A stretch of DNA of 64,000 nt from Manduca sexta (taxonomy: Eukaryota; Arthropoda; Insecta; Lepidoptera; Sphingidae). A program made the translations under genes and the position numbers. Positions 34,163 to 45,888 of this stretch are shown one piece after another; the first letter of the stretch is position 1, and each line of letters starts with the position of its first letter. The notes under the pieces were generated by a model. It saw only the letters and a program-made list of their open reading frames with translations, searched no databases and was not told where the DNA came from. The DNA is taken from contig NC_051124.1 in the NCBI RefSeq assembly GCF_014839805.1, positions 372,001 to 436,000 of the forward strand. Reading direction: 5' to 3'.

Positions 34163-34320
34163 CATCGATTTTTTTTTTCGATTTTATCACGGTTTTTTAT
34201 ATTTAAATTTTCTCCTGATATTTAGAAGACTTTGTAAACTTTCATGGTCTAAGGGGTTGGTCGTCCGAATAATAATAATAATATCTACCTACATTTTACA
34301 ATAATGCAATTAAAAAAATT
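34163..34320 (+). repeat. Repeat-C copy
   Basis: GATTTTATCACGGTTTTTTA, TTTTCTCCTGATATTTAGAA, AACTTTCATGGTCTAAGGGG, then an (AAT)n run and ATCTACCTACATTTTACAAT. Confidence 0.6.
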
Positions 34321-34751
34321 TTTTTTTCGTTTATTCTTTTATTATCATACTAATGGAGTGTATACCATATTTTATACTTCGTATTAAGCGTAACAAAATT
34401 CTGTAATATCAATTTGCCCGTCTATTTAACAAACTATATTTGTGGATATCAATCTGTTTCAACTCATTTGTTTAATATAAGAAGTCAGACACGCCACCTG
34501 TTTCAGTCCGCGCAAGTGCTATGTTCCACTGACTTTTTACGTAATGCATCCCCATTTGGGTAGAGTACGTCACTGACGCCATTAGACGTCGATGCGGGCA
34601 CATCGCCTACACCCGATCAAACGACACATGATTACTACGTTCTATAAATTTTTTGGTGTTCTTTGTACTGATCTGTATATTATCGCGCCGAAATCTCACG
34701 TTCCGATATCGTTTTTTCAAGATCAGGAAGTTTATATACACTATATTGTCT

Positions 34752-34910
34752 CAATCAATCAGCCCATCGCCGTCCACTGTTGATCGTAGGCCTTCCTGAG
34801 TGAGCTCCAATTATCCTTGTCTTGAACAGCCCGCACCCATCGCCTTTTCCAAGTTGTCAGTCCATCATGCAGCAGCAGCGCTTACACTTTGTCTACCTGT
34901 CTGGTCCATT
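34752..34910 (-). repeat. LINE (RTE-like) 3' end fragment
   Basis: CAATCAATCAGCCCATCGCC, GTCCACTGTTGATCGTAGGC and CGCCTTTTCCAAGTTGTCAG. Reverse complement of the tail type at 45683 and 20216. Confidence 0.55.
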
Positions 34911-36193
34911 GACCACCAATCTGTCTGCAGAAATGGCCGGCTTATGTGCTGATTTTGCAAGACACACAATAAATATATTGACTATCGTCAAATATTCTTG
35001 TTGATTTACAATATACTTCAACTATAGTGCCATATATGCCAGAGACTGTCCAGCCAGAATAAAATTGTTTAATATTCAACTAAAATGCCATTGATATCTC
35101 CAAATTTTACGAGGGTCAAGCGCTACCTGACAGGCGTCGGTCGCTCGATACTATGACACCATAAAAATAACTTAAAATATGGCTACGTCTCATCAGTAAT
35201 GTAGCGTATCGTGACGTGTGTGTATGATGCCAAAACACGAGCACGCGTTTTAGCTGCGTTCGCCGCCATTTGCCAGGTTCCGCCATTCGCTCCGGATCTG
35301 CCATTTGTGGCGCGAAACCGGCCGCGACTCGCTTCTAAATTATCTACTGTCTTGGCAGGCGCGACGTGATTATACGTTCCTTGAGGTTTTTATTATGGAA
35401 TGTTTTTTGAGTTTGAATTGCAGGTCGTAATGGGCGAGATATTTGGAATTTTTCAATGATGCGACGATGATGAATAAGAGTTTTGCGCCGTAGATTCGGC
35501 AGCTAACTTTGCCTTGATTTGAGGCTGATGGGCATCCATGATATATGTACATATATCAGGAAGACTACATAGTTGTCCTCACTAGTTAGCGACTTTTGAG
35601 GGACAGGTCCAAATAGGTACTTTGAGACACTTTCTTAATTAATAATACTTTTCTATCTAATTTTTCGTTTAAGGTCGACAGAAGCGTCCATAACTCCTCT
35701 AGTATTCTGGATTTTCTAGTGCGATTGAAATCGCTTAACTACAAGTACTGCTTTATTACCGTCTTATTAAAAAGCACTATTTACCATCAGGTGTTACTGT
35801 GTTAATCATATATTTAAGAAGTAACTGCAACACATTCCAAGCACGAATAAAACCCCCGGTAAGACCACGATTCAAGTCATTAGACGCGAAATGCAAATGA
35901 TACTTAACCGTCGAGTTTTAATTTTGGGTGCGAATAAAAAAACAACGGTTATGTACAAAAGGCCGGACGTACCATAAGAGAGGTTTAGGGCACGATTAGC
36001 ATTTCGAGTGGCCGCCAGTTCAAACAAGCCGGTCGTTATGGGGCTTATTAGGGTTGTCGAGACAGTGGAGTAACTGCAGTAGAGGGCCTGGCGCAAATAA
36101 ACCGAAAGGGGTCCCTCCTAATATGAAAAAAAACACCATTTTTTTCCAATTCTACAAAATTTAGCAGTAGAAACGTATAGATAGTTGCCACTG
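34911..36193. other. Intergenic; GC-rich patch with GCCAT sites
   Basis: 35200-35350 is GC-rich and contains GCCAT at 35265, 35282 and 35300. The minus frame across it is not supported as a gene. Confidence 0.3.
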
Positions 36194-36221
36194 TAGAGGA
36201 ACAGATGGTTGTGTTCCTCTA
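36194..36221. repeat. 10-bp perfect hairpin
   Basis: TAGAGGAACA (36194-36203) pairs with TGTTCCTCTA (36212-36221) over an 8-nt loop. It lies about 80 bp before a TATATATA box (36298-36305). This could be part of a solo LTR or a promoter region; unproven. Confidence 0.5.
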
Positions 36222-36297
36222 TAGAAGGGAAGATCAGTCAGGCAGATGTTGTGACTGACCGGCCGCGGCTCCTCCGACGGTTCCTATTCGGAGGTGG

Positions 36298-36340
36298 TAT
36301 ATATACTGCGCGTCGCGTAAATTCTACTGCAACTCAGACT
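36298..36340 (+). promoter_or_regulatory. Possible core promoter (TATA plus initiator-like)
   Basis: TATATATA is followed 38 bp later by CTCAGACT, similar to the arthropod TCAGT initiator. The spacing is a little long and no gene follows, so it may be the promoter of a retroelement relic. Confidence 0.2.
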
Positions 36341-37379
36341 ACTATCGCCATGTAGTGTGATTATTGGACATTATTTCCTAATTTTCAGTATTCAACGCGC
36401 AGTTCCTGTGAAGTTGAAGAGATAGATGTATATTAATTGTGCCGCCACGACCTTTTAAGATAAGGGCTTGTGGCATTATGACCATCGTGTCTCCCTTTAG
36501 TAAAGTCACTGTAAGAGATAAAAATTATATTTAAACGGGCAGACTTGGCTGCCTTTTTATTATTGCAGGTTTGAGTAATGTCCGAAAACTCCTTATAATA
36601 TTTTCCTAAGATTTGGCTTTACCCATGTTAAAACTCATAGTAAGTCGGTGAACAAACCTGCGTACATTTCTAGCGTCGTCATCTCGTTATAGTATCGTTT
36701 CATTATCGTTCCGCTCACGCTGCGTATGTGCAAACTCGTGGTGATATTTCCCCGGCTTTTAGCGGTAAACACACGGTTTTACGTTTATGAAGTGTCCACC
36801 CCAGTCCCTTATATAACTCTGGACCTTGCTGATGGACATTTTCGCATACAACAGTAAAAATTAACGAAGATTTTTAAATAGGAGGAACCGTAATTTGTAC
36901 TAGATACAATTCGTCTGACATGAATTGGCCAGCGCCGTCGAAGTTTCTGACTTGAACACATTGGCAGTTAAATATACACCTTTTCGTGATCTGGGCACTT
37001 ATTTATTAATGCTGGCAATAGTATTCTCACACAAGTGTAAGAAAGTCTTGTTCCAGCATAATCCATAAAAACAAACCGTCAATAACAATGAACACAGATT
37101 CACAATGCGCTCGCGTATCGCAAAAATTTGGTTTGTATTACCAAAGCCATAAGCCGATGGCCTGCCCTTCGGTATTTGATATTTCCCTGTCACAGAATTT
37201 AATCGCTCATATGGAGTAGTTTCTTTGACATACATATACGGATTTAGATTTATTATACATCAAGAAACCCAAAGTCGCTGATATGAAGTCTCCGTGCGCC
37301 GAAGGACGCTTTCGACGTCAACGGCATCATCTAGCCTAGCTTCAGCGCGGCCGTCTAGGAGTCACAAAAATGTATTAGA
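36341..37379. other. Intergenic, nothing recognised
   Basis: No supported gene; the minus frame at 36999-37235 has no further evidence. Confidence 0.3.
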
Positions 37380-37530
37380 TAAATACAACTTGAAATCTAA
37401 TGGTGGATAGCCCCCTGGCGCCCAACTTCGACCCCCTGAGAGCCCCTTGGATTCGCCTCTTACGACAGGCAGGGGATACCGTGGTGGATTCCTCCAAACA
37501 CCCGCAATCCACAGGGAGGGACATATTAAT
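37380..37530 (-). mobile_element. Fragment of the GC-rich retroelement also at 49138
   Basis: On the minus strand: CCCTCCCTGTGGATTGCGGG, TGTTTGGAGGAATCCACCAC, CCTGCCTGTCGTAAGAGGCG. The same order opens the element at 49138-49706. Probably a LINE 5' untranslated region. Confidence 0.55.
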
Positions 37531-37931
37531 ATCTGATTAAACATTTATTCGGGAACTCCAAAATTATTCTTGAAGTACACATACACGAAACTTTATTTAA
37601 TTCCAATACGTTTGATATCCACACAACGCGGAAGCTGTCTGAAATCCTTTAACATCATTGTTTACTTAATACTTCCAAACAAACTCGCCAAATCTGTTTA
37701 TTTTAAAACCACTTTGTTAAGGGCGTGGAAAGTGTTGTTTGTGAGTCTACGAATTTTGAGAGTTAAAGGAGAGAGTGGTAGAGTCAAAAATGGGTAAAAA
37801 GAGACAGAGCAAAGAGAGAGTGATTGATAGATTAGTTTCTGATCAGTAAATTGGTACATCATACTTTTGGAATATTTTTAAATCAACATAAATAACTAAA
37901 TTACAAATCCGATTCATATCATTTTTGTATC

Positions 37932-38035
37932 TGGTTCCAATAGGCCGGTATAATTTTACTATTGGACCACACTCTACTTCAGTAGAGGTAGTACTGGGGG
38001 TACGTAGTGGGGCCACTTAGCAGGGTCCGTATAAA
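37932..38035 (+). repeat. Repeat-D fragment, degenerate
   Basis: CTGGTTCCAATAGGCCGGTA, then TATTGGACCACACTCTACTT, ending in TATAAAAAAAA; the middle is deleted. Confidence 0.45.
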
Positions 38036-38224
38036 AAAAAATACTATCTCCAATATTTATTTTGTGAATTCGTTTCCATATCCTATATTATCTCAATTCT
38101 CAGAAGTAGTCTGTTCAAATTGCGTTGTCTGTTTATAATGCCAAATGCACTGGCGTCAGCAGCTGTGTCGACAGCGCCTCGGCCGATGAGCTAGCGGAAA
38201 CCATTTCCATTAGATTATTTGATT

Positions 38225-38330
38225 CGATAGCGCCGTGAGGGATGACCTGGGCGCGAAACGGGAGGACGCAGGTTCGATCCTGTACTCATACAAATTAATT
38301 TTTGTATGGTCTGGAAATGAGGTTTGATTT
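38225..38330 (+). repeat. Possible tRNA-derived SINE head
   Basis: GTGAGGGATGACCTGGGCGC and GCAGGTTCGATCCTGTACTC resemble A- and B-box segments, but I could not fold a full tRNA and there is no second copy in the window. Confidence 0.25.
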
Positions 38331-39053
38331 CCTTATACATACAACACAAAATATTACTGAGGATTCAGGACTATGTGAGACTGAGGAGTTTTTAAGTTAT
38401 TTCTCTCCACTTAGATTATAAAGCGTTTTATCAAATTATCCTTTTCTAATAAAATTTATGTAACTAGTATTGTTATTTCAAAGGAGAATGTTTTCGATAC
38501 ATTTATATTTCAGATAAAAATGAGGGCTGTCCATTGCTCTGTATTCGAATAAAATAATAAATATAGATAAAAAGGTTTTCCTTTATATTACAATCTTCTA
38601 AAAACCTTATAAAATTCTTTAACAACCATAACATTTTAACTACAAAAACATAAGACAGGTCGGTATTGTTCTGAACAACATTAAGATACTGTATGTCTCT
38701 CGTCGCTCGACATATTTCGATGAACTAAAATATCAATTTTGTATACAATGATTGGTCATAAATGAGAATACGCCACGGGGCACTTAATTTTGTGAAACGG
38801 GAAACCATTTCCCAAGACATTACTGTAATTCTTCACGAATTTAGCAACTTTTGAGTATATTGAATTTCCGTTTCTCCGCTAAGGCCTTTGAGACGATTTA
38901 TTCTCGGTTTTTATGTAATATAAAGATATATTAATTATTAAAAATGATTTCTTTAAACTTAAGAGATCACTGTCAGTGATGAATTACTCAAATTCCTTCT
39001 TTTATAGTAAGTCGGTACACGAGTAAATTGGTCACCTAATGTGAACTAATGTA
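38331..39053. other. Intergenic, nothing recognised
   Basis: AT-rich, no supported feature. Confidence 0.3.
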
Positions 39054-39370
39054 TAATAATAATATCAGCCCTGTATAATACTGTCCCATTGCTGGGCATG
39101 GGCCTTATCTACTGCTGAGAGGGATTAGGCCGTGGCCACCATGCTGGCCTAGAGCAAATTTATAGAAATCACACCCTCTCAAAATTCCTAAAGAGATCTT
39201 CTTAGATATGTACGTTTCTTCACAGTGTTTTCTTCACCGTTAAAGCAAGCGATAAATGACAAAGAATACACACATAATTTTAGAAAAGTTAGACGCATGT
39301 GCTCTTGGGATTTGAACCTGTGGTCATTCGTCTCGGCAGTCCGTTCTACGCCCAACTAGGCTATCGCTGC
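39054..39370 (-). mobile_element. SINE-A, full length
   Basis: Minus strand: GCAGCGATAGCCTAGTTGGG head, GGTTCAAATCCCAAGAGCAC, CTTTAACGGTGAAGAAAACA body, and tail ending GGGCTGATATTATTATT. Lies 834 bp from the ommochrome-binding-protein-like gene. Confidence 0.8.
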
Positions 39371-39678
39371 TATCAACTCATAACAACGACAATATTAGAA
39401 AAAATATAGATTTGCGTCGGCCTTAAAGGAAATTATTCTTACACTGCCCGGCCCTTAAATAGTCCGCCTGCTAAATAGCAGCGTCTTGTTTGCATTAGCA
39501 TGTATAAACAATGATGCCGCACTGAGTCAATTTCGCCAATGATAATGTTTAAATTAATTATGTCCGTGGCTTTAACTCGTCTGGTGTTTGGTTTATGTAC
39601 TAGCTTTGCTAATTTAGGTTTTACGACTGGTTATAATAAGATTGGTATTAATATTAGAATGGATTCCGGCGATTGTAA

Positions 39679-39792
39679 CAAATTTGGGTCGTAACTCCGT
39701 CTATTTGGAGACTGTGTACCAATCGGATAATAATGAATGAATATGAACCAATTTGGATCGTAACTCTCATGTTTCGAGACTGTGTACCAATT
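39679..39792. repeat. Tandem duplication, 69-bp period
   Basis: AAATTTGGGTCGTAACTCCG...GAGACTGTGTACCAAT is repeated as CAATTTGGATCGTAACTCTC...GAGACTGTGTACCAAT with several substitutions. About 45 bp are repeated. Confidence 0.7.
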
Positions 39793-39939
39793 ATAATGCT
39801 ATATGTAAATCCAAAATGGATATTGATATTTTCCACGACTCTCTCAACAAATTCAGATAATAATAGTTGAGATATTATTGTTCTTATGCCTCAAATTCTT
39901 AATACCCTTTTTTATGTCCTGTTTGCTTATTACGTATAG

Positions 39940-39945
39940 TTTATT
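39940..39945 (-). terminator. Possible polyadenylation signal for the downstream-read gene
   Basis: TTTATT on the plus strand is AATAAA on the minus strand, 259 bp after the stop of the gene at 40204-41055. It is the nearest canonical signal seen. Confidence 0.3.
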
Positions 39946-40203
39946 TTAGAGATTTTTTTGTTTATATGTTTTCATAGTATGTCATAGTATAATTTAACAA
40001 TGTACACATTACTTTCATGAATACTGTTAACTCCTTTAAGTTGACTGTGTACTAGAATATGACCATCGTTATGTTACTCCTGTCTCAAATTAATGTATAA
40101 TCTAGTGGAGAACCTTATAAATAGATTAATAAATATTTACTCGTATCTTAAAGTAAAAAGAATGATATTAATTAAAACAACTTTCTCACTAAATAATTAA
40201 ATT

Positions 40204-41055
40204 TTATATACCATTGCTAACATAAGTCCCCTTAGCCATGGGGATTAAACGCACTAGCTCATGTGAATCTGAATATATCAAATTGTTCACCTTATCGAAC
40301 GTCATTCCGAGAACTCCTTGGATGCTGATAATTTTCTTTACCTTTTGTATCATTTTCCTAACAACGTAAATCCCTTCTTCACTGCACACATGTACCACAT
40401 TCTTATGATCTATAGCCATTCCAATAAACCTAGGACTGTTCTTCAAAAGTAAGGCAACGTTCGTACCACTCTTGATCCCGTAGAGTCCAGTGCTGTTAAT
40501 AAAGAACAAATTATCGTTCTTATCAATTACAAATTGATGAACAATATTCGACCTAAATGCTTTCATTTCCTTAACAGTTCTATTTGAGTAGGAATATGCA
40601 TTCAAACTTGGAAATTTGATGAAATGAATATTCTTTTTTATGAACAACCACCATATATCCAAGTTAGGCACGTTCAGCCTCCAGAGATTTCTCTTGATCG
40701 TGTCATATTTATATATACCGTAGCTGCCTCCGAAGTACATTTCACCTGGGCTGCTTGCTATCGCAAAAGCGTCTTTGATGCCCTGTAACACAGTTAGTTT
40801 TCTCGTATCGATCTTCAGGAGTGCCGGTATGTATTCACCCTGCCCCGTATCGAAGCTAAAGTAAAGAGTGTTTGTTGATTTATCGACAGCTAATTGGTTG
40901 GGGCTGTGACTGATGGAGAAGAGAGCCTCCTTCACGTAACACTGCTTCGTTGGATCGTTCGTGGGCAGGTCGCACAACTTGTTTAGATACTTAGACTCCA
41001 CTAGTGTTAGCATCAGTATTAAGTATGTCGTTTTCATTATTTGTATTATCTTCAT
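40204..41055 (-). CDS. Ommochrome-binding protein-like secreted protein
   Basis: Single uninterrupted frame of 283 codons. The family, known from Manduca sexta haemolymph, binds ommochrome pigments such as ommatin D. The likely role is an extracellular pigment or metabolite carrier. Seen: a hydrophobic leader after the second Met (MKTTYLILMLTLVES, residues 7-21) typical of a signal peptide. Next comes a KLCDLPTNDPTKQC segment with two Cys. Then come repeated strand-turn motifs of propeller style: NQLAVDKSTNTLYFSF, EMYFGGSYGIYKYD, FVIDKNDNLFFINSTGLYGI, GMAIDHKNVVHVCSEEGIYV and GMTFDKVNNLIYSDSHELV. Two N-glycosylation sequons (NRT, NST) fit secretion. Length is close to the roughly 270-280 residues that I recall for the family. 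Met1 and Met7 are both possible starts; Met7 leaves a more standard signal peptide. No TATA box is convincing upstream. Recognition is from memory of the family, not a search. Confidence 0.8.
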   Translation of the reverse strand: MKIIQIMKTTYLILMLTLVESKYLNKLCDLPTNDPTKQCYVKEALFSISHSPNQLAVDKSTNTLYFSFDTGQGEYIPALLKIDTRKLTVLQGIKDAFAIASSPGEMYFGGSYGIYKYDTIKRNLWRLNVPNLDIWWLFIKKNIHFIKFPSLNAYSYSNRTVKEMKAFRSNIVHQFVIDKNDNLFFINSTGLYGIKSGTNVALLLKNSPRFIGMAIDHKNVVHVCSEEGIYVVRKMIQKVKKIISIQGVLGMTFDKVNNLIYSDSHELVRLIPMAKGTYVSNGI

Positions 41056-42280
41056 GTATTTGAGTATCTATAACTTTATCTATTTCTATTTTTTTATCGT
41101 GTCTGGTATTGCACTACTAATCCTTAATTCCATTAAGTCCTTTATTCCACATTGTTTTATCACTGTCCTTTATACTCTTACATTAAACGAGGCGTCAGTG
41201 TCACGAATGTCTGAACACGAACTGCGATCAATTTGTTTAAAATATTTATGTTTCCCACCGATTGTTTTAATAACTGTTCGGTTCCGTTATTTATCGAACA
41301 TGCATCAGATATCGTTATGCTGTTTAATTGAAATATGAGTTGGCACTTCGTTATCTACAAGCGCTGAGTGTGGTTTGTGGGACTGATTTGGTTAATATAA
41401 TGATTTTTGTTGCAAAAAATTAGCTCAATGGCAAAAAGTCTGTTTATGTAACAGGTCTACTGGCAGAAACATTTTGGAGTGAATTATATTTTCTTGAGTT
41501 CGATATTAGTTAAGTAATTAAAAGATAATTTTTCTATTAGAAATACATACGTTATTTTGCTGAGATTGCAACTTGTTAGCCTCGCTTTTTTTTGGAATGG
41601 ATAGGTTGGCGAATACCTATCCTTAAATGAAGATAGTGTATATAATTTTCACGAAACGATACATTTATAAACGAAACAAAATCTATAAGTAAAAATATCT
41701 AACGCAGTGTTTCCTTATCCTTTTATTCACTTACAACACAATGATGGAGGAATAAACCGGAATCCCGTAAAATCCCCCATAAAGCGCGAACTACACGAGC
41801 CCACTGTCAAAAATCACGTCATAAAGAGGAGGGTAGCCATAAAATTTGATGATCAAAAGGATTGGAAAAGGTTAAAGGGAACCGGGTCGCGCCCGTTTCG
41901 CGCTGTTTCGGAATAATTGTTCTAATTTAGTACCGCTGACATTTAAAATTAAAAATGGAATAAAATTTGAAATTCGAACGCTGCCAGTTTGTTCTATCGG
42001 GTCTAAATATAAATATATTTTGTAGGATACTGAGGAGTATTTGCCAAAATTCATTCTCAATTGTTACAACAAAAACCTTTTATGCCAGTATGCGGTTCGG
42101 ACTAATAATATAATTCTTTTAATTTATTTTTAATATATTGAATTTTCTTTGAATATATTTTGACCAAACAATCTTTCCTTAACTAGCCAGACCCACGAAG
42201 GTTAAGGATATAGTAAATATAACGTTCTTGTTAGACACGAGATAAAGTTTTACATATCGCTGTGTTAGGTAGGGTTGTCA
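41056..42280. other. Upstream of the ommochrome-binding-like gene; nothing firm
   Basis: The first 100 bp would hold the 5' UTR and promoter of the minus-strand gene; no clear TATA or initiator. The 69-codon plus frame at 41707-41916 is basic (IKRELHEP, KRRVAIKFDDQKDWKRLKG) but has no other support. Confidence 0.3.
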
Positions 42281-42433
42281 GGACATTTTGCTAGTGATAG
42301 GATATAGTTTATATCCACCCGCATAGCGACCACCGTACACGTTGTTAAAACCCTAGTGGCCCACGTGAGTATGTCGCGTTCTGGGATCAGCTTGTGTATA
42401 CCCAGTTCCAATAGGCCGGCATAATTGTGTCGG
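42281..42433 (+). repeat. Repeat-D copy (5' part)
   Basis: GCTAGTGATAGGATATAGTT, CGACCACCGTACACGTTG, GCCCACGTGAGTATGTCGCG, and CCAATAGGCCGGCATAATTG; broken after GTGTCGG. Confidence 0.65.
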
Positions 42434-42875
42434 AAAGTACCTTAATAACGATTCTAAGCGAGCAACAGTGGCGAATGGTTTATATAAGCCAATTCTTACC
42501 GGCTTTCTTTTATGTAGAGTCTAATTATCATCAGAACGATATGCAGACGGCATTTATACATAAGTACCTTTATGTTGTGTCAGGTTCTATTTCAGAAAAT
42601 TACACCTTTCACCACTGTAATAGAAAGTTATATATGGCAACCCTACATAGAGCCTATATACGATATAGTTTTGATTGTTACACGACCGTACTTCGATGTT
42701 GTAACAACAATTCTAGACCTGGTTTGTGTACACAGGTGTTCAGTTTACCATCCATGAGTAAGAAAGAAATTTAAAACGATGTAAAGTAATATAATTTCTT
42801 CCTTTTTTTAGTATTTATAAATGATTTTGTCATTTAACTTGATGTAGTAACATCTAAGCAGATCTCTGTGCAGTT
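42434..42875. other. Spacer between two repeat-D copies
   Basis: The frame at 42427-42774 (115 codons) starts inside repeat-D and has no domain. No gene supported. Confidence 0.3.
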
Positions 42876-43019
42876 ATAGTGGCCCACATAAGTGTGTCGC
42901 GTTTCGGGATTGCTTGTGGATATCCAGTTCCAACAGGTCCAATTGACTGTCAAGGGTTAATCATTTCTCATCAGTCGACATTCAGGTGCAGTGGGGTCGC
43001 TTTAACAAATAAAAAAACA
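42876..43019 (+). repeat. Repeat-D copy (3' part)
   Basis: TAGTGGCCCACATAAGTGTG, ATATCCAGTTCCAACAGGTC, TCTCATCAGTCGACATTCAG and GTGCAGTGGGGTCGCTTTAA, then AAATAAAAAAACAAAAAAC. Confidence 0.65.
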
Positions 43020-43759
43020 AAAAACTTCGGGTGTGCAAGAAAATATTTTTGGCGTTAACTCACCTTAATCCTTATTTTTTGTATTTAGCGAAACAAATAA
43101 TTGAATTAAATATAAATACATACAATTTTAAAAGGAAAAAGATTTGACACCCATAACGAACAGTAACCTCACGTCAATTCCCTCTGGAGGTAATTAACCT
43201 GAAAATACAATTATAACCTAAAATAAATTTTAAACTAAACTATTAAAATGTAACCTAATTCTCAATGGCTGTCGTAAGTGTTTGACGTCAATTGTGAACA
43301 CAAGTGTGGAGGTGTGTCAATCTACATCTGAAGTACAATCTCGGAGGGAAATCGACGGCGCCTCTCCTCCGAGCGAGGGAACACAACCGACGGTTACATA
43401 GAGCTGTAACATTATCACGAGACTTGAAGAAACCTAAATATCTTCTTTAAAATAAGTATTTAGTGCCACTTAGTACCGCTAAGTCTATTTTGTCAGCAAG
43501 CTATGTTATGCAAGTGTAGTGCTTATTGTATGAAGGACATTACGAATTTCAATATTTAATGTTTGCAGCGCAGAGCAATGGACATGTAATATTTTGTAAT
43601 TGAAAGGTTGGATAGCAACACCATCCATGTATTAATGGGTAATCGTGTTGTTTTCCATTAGGGGGACTTGTTTCTCTCGCCATTCAGTTGCATAAAAATA
43701 AGTGAATTCTTTTTAATATAGATCTTCGCCTAAAATAAGACTGACCTACGTCCTAATGT
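43020..43759. other. Intergenic, nothing recognised
   Basis: A moderately GC-rich island at 43320-43400; no supported feature. Confidence 0.3.
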
Positions 43760-44010
43760 AAACAAACAATGGAGATGGACAGGTCATGTGATGCGTGATA
43801 CCAAGGGAAATTAGAGTATGGCAGATACTGAAAGACTGCCTGAGAAAAGAGAAAGAGAGGAAGACAATTTACCAAGTGGGATGAGGAAATTAAAGAGACA
43901 GCAGGTTCAAACTAGAGGAGAGTAGCTCGCGATAGACGACAATTTAAATAGTTACAGGAGGCCCGTTTTGAGGAACGCCGAAATTTAAGACATCCTTGGG
44001 AAGTGTTTTG
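43760..44010 (+). mobile_element. RTE-like LINE 3' end, degenerate
   Basis: QWRWTGHVMRDTKGN is readable from about 43767, then a stop. In another frame GRQFTKWDEEIKETAG follows. W-x-W-x-GH-x-x-R and WxDEIKxxAG are signatures of the C-terminal part of RTE-type ORFs. Frameshifts and stops show that it is inactive. Confidence 0.6.
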
Positions 44011-44466
44011 TTTTAAATTGTTTCGTTGTCCAGTTTCATAATGATAAGCTTTATTATTATTAAAGTACTTTACATCTCTAAAACAAGACTGAAAATGGTT
44101 GAATCAGTGCGGTTAATTACATTACACGTCGGTGTAAACTGATCCCGTAGGGGTGAAGAACTTAGATTGGTTGTTCGCGACACAGGCTGCTCAATGCGCT
44201 GGAAAGTACGTGCCGTAAATAATTTACAGGAGAATACAACACCTATATCGATTCGCTAACACGTCAACGTTTCAACAAAATGTTTGACTTGTGTTAGGGT
44301 TAGTTTGCATCTAAATAATTTTTGTAGGCTTAAATATGGTGTTCTTTCGTATAGACATGGCATCGGTTCAATAGTTTATATACCTAATTCTTTATTTGGT
44401 AATTTACAAACACTTACGAGTAACATTATGCTAATTGATACAATGCAGTATAACAAATTATTAAAT
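44011..44466. other. Intergenic, nothing recognised
   Basis: No supported feature. Confidence 0.3.
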
Positions 44467-44916
44467 ACTAGCTTCCGCCCGCAATTCGCCCGCGTGGATT
44501 TCAGACTTCAAAAATGGAGGAGGTGCTCAATTTGTCGGGATGTTTTTTTAATGTATGGTGGTATGCATGCACACGCGACGGAAGCTTAAAAATGGAGTAA
44601 CTTCTCCCGTTTCCCAACATTTCCCTTCACCGCTCTGCTCCTATTAATTGTAGCGTAATGAAAAGTATACTATAACCAGCACAGGAGTATGAAAAATAAT
44701 TGTACCAAGTTTCGTTAAAATCCGTCGAGTAGTTTTTGTTTCTATAACGGTTATACAGACAGACAGACAGTTAGACAGACAGACAAAAATTTTACTAATT
44801 GCATTTTTGGCATCAGTATCGATCCCTAGTCACCAGCAGTATTAGTATGATAGTTATTTTGGAAACATATTTCATGTACAGAATTGACCTCACTACAGAT
44901 TTATTATAAGTATAGA
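44467..44916 (-). mobile_element. Non-autonomous Helitron, short form (450 bp)
   Basis: Minus strand: A|TCTATACTTATAATAAATCT start and GGGCGGAAGCTAG|T end. It is a close relative of 32233-33087 lacking about 400 bp of the middle. Both have a (GTCT)n tract and a shared GGATTTTAACGAAACTTGGT segment. Confidence 0.8.
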
Positions 44917-45682
44917 TTTGTTTGAACACTGGCATCCAAGGTAAAATTGTACTTGAATTATGCGTACCAGGATTCTCACATGCGGCAATAGTTTACGGAT
45001 AATATTAAAGTTTTTGGAGATAATAGTGTAACCTTTAGTTTTCAATGTATTCATTCGCGTTGGTCCTTTAGCACCATACAAAACTAAATGTGCACTTCGA
45101 TAGTAATTACCTATATGTTAGTCTAGGGCTTCATATATTTGGGAAAATACAATTTATTCTGTGGTTTTTGTATTCACAAACATACTTCTTTTGAAATGTG
45201 TGCATTTATATTAATAGGAATTACGACATAGAACAAACAAAAAATATACTCAGTTGAATCCCCGTAATATACACGTACTAAAAACACTGTAATAAAATAA
45301 TATGTATTTATGTTTGCAATTCACGCTATGTTTCCTTAGTTTTCCTACGTGGAGACTTACTATGATATTATATTTTGATTTGTGATTTAGGTCAGTAGAA
45401 ATAACAGTCTCAAGTAAAAATAGCTGGCTTAAGGTTTGGTACAACTTTCACAAGAACCGATGTGAAATGATTTACTGGTGCATTTCGTATGGAGAGTGAT
45501 ACTTCTAGAGGCTCAAATATAATGTTTCGGTAGAAATAATCCCACTCCTAGGTCTAAGTAGAAATTAAAATGTTTAAGGATCTTCAATGAACTTTAAGTT
45601 AATGGTAAACTATTCGTTTTTGATTGTAAATATCAAATATTATCAGAAGGTGACAAAAACTTTAAAAACGAATAAGTATTAG
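44917..45682. other. Intergenic, nothing recognised
   Basis: AT-rich; short minus-strand frames at 44893-45081 and 45250-45444 are unsupported. Confidence 0.3.
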
Positions 45683-45888
45683 CACTCGGTCGATGTAGCA
45701 GACAGGTGCTGGAGACCGCGATTAGGTAGACGTAGTATGGGACGCCCTGCTTGACGGACAGACGACTTGAAAAAAGCGGCGGGTAGTGGATGGATATGGG
45801 CTGTCTTAAGAGCGGGATGGTTGGTGCTCACTTGGGGAGCCCTACGTTCAGCAGTGGACGGCGCCGGGCTGATTGAAACTACTAGCAA
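45683..45888 (+). mobile_element. RTE-like LINE 3' end, degenerate
   Basis: DDLKKAAGSGWIWAVLRAGW can be read near 45760-45820, followed by the GGAGCCCTACGTTCAGCAGT and GGACGGCGCCGGGCTGATTG tail. DDLKKAAGSGW is the conserved end of the RTE-like ORF. Decayed. Confidence 0.6.

Noticed and set aside
42427..42774. 115-codon plus frame
   Set aside because: It begins inside a repeat-D copy and has no recognisable domain.
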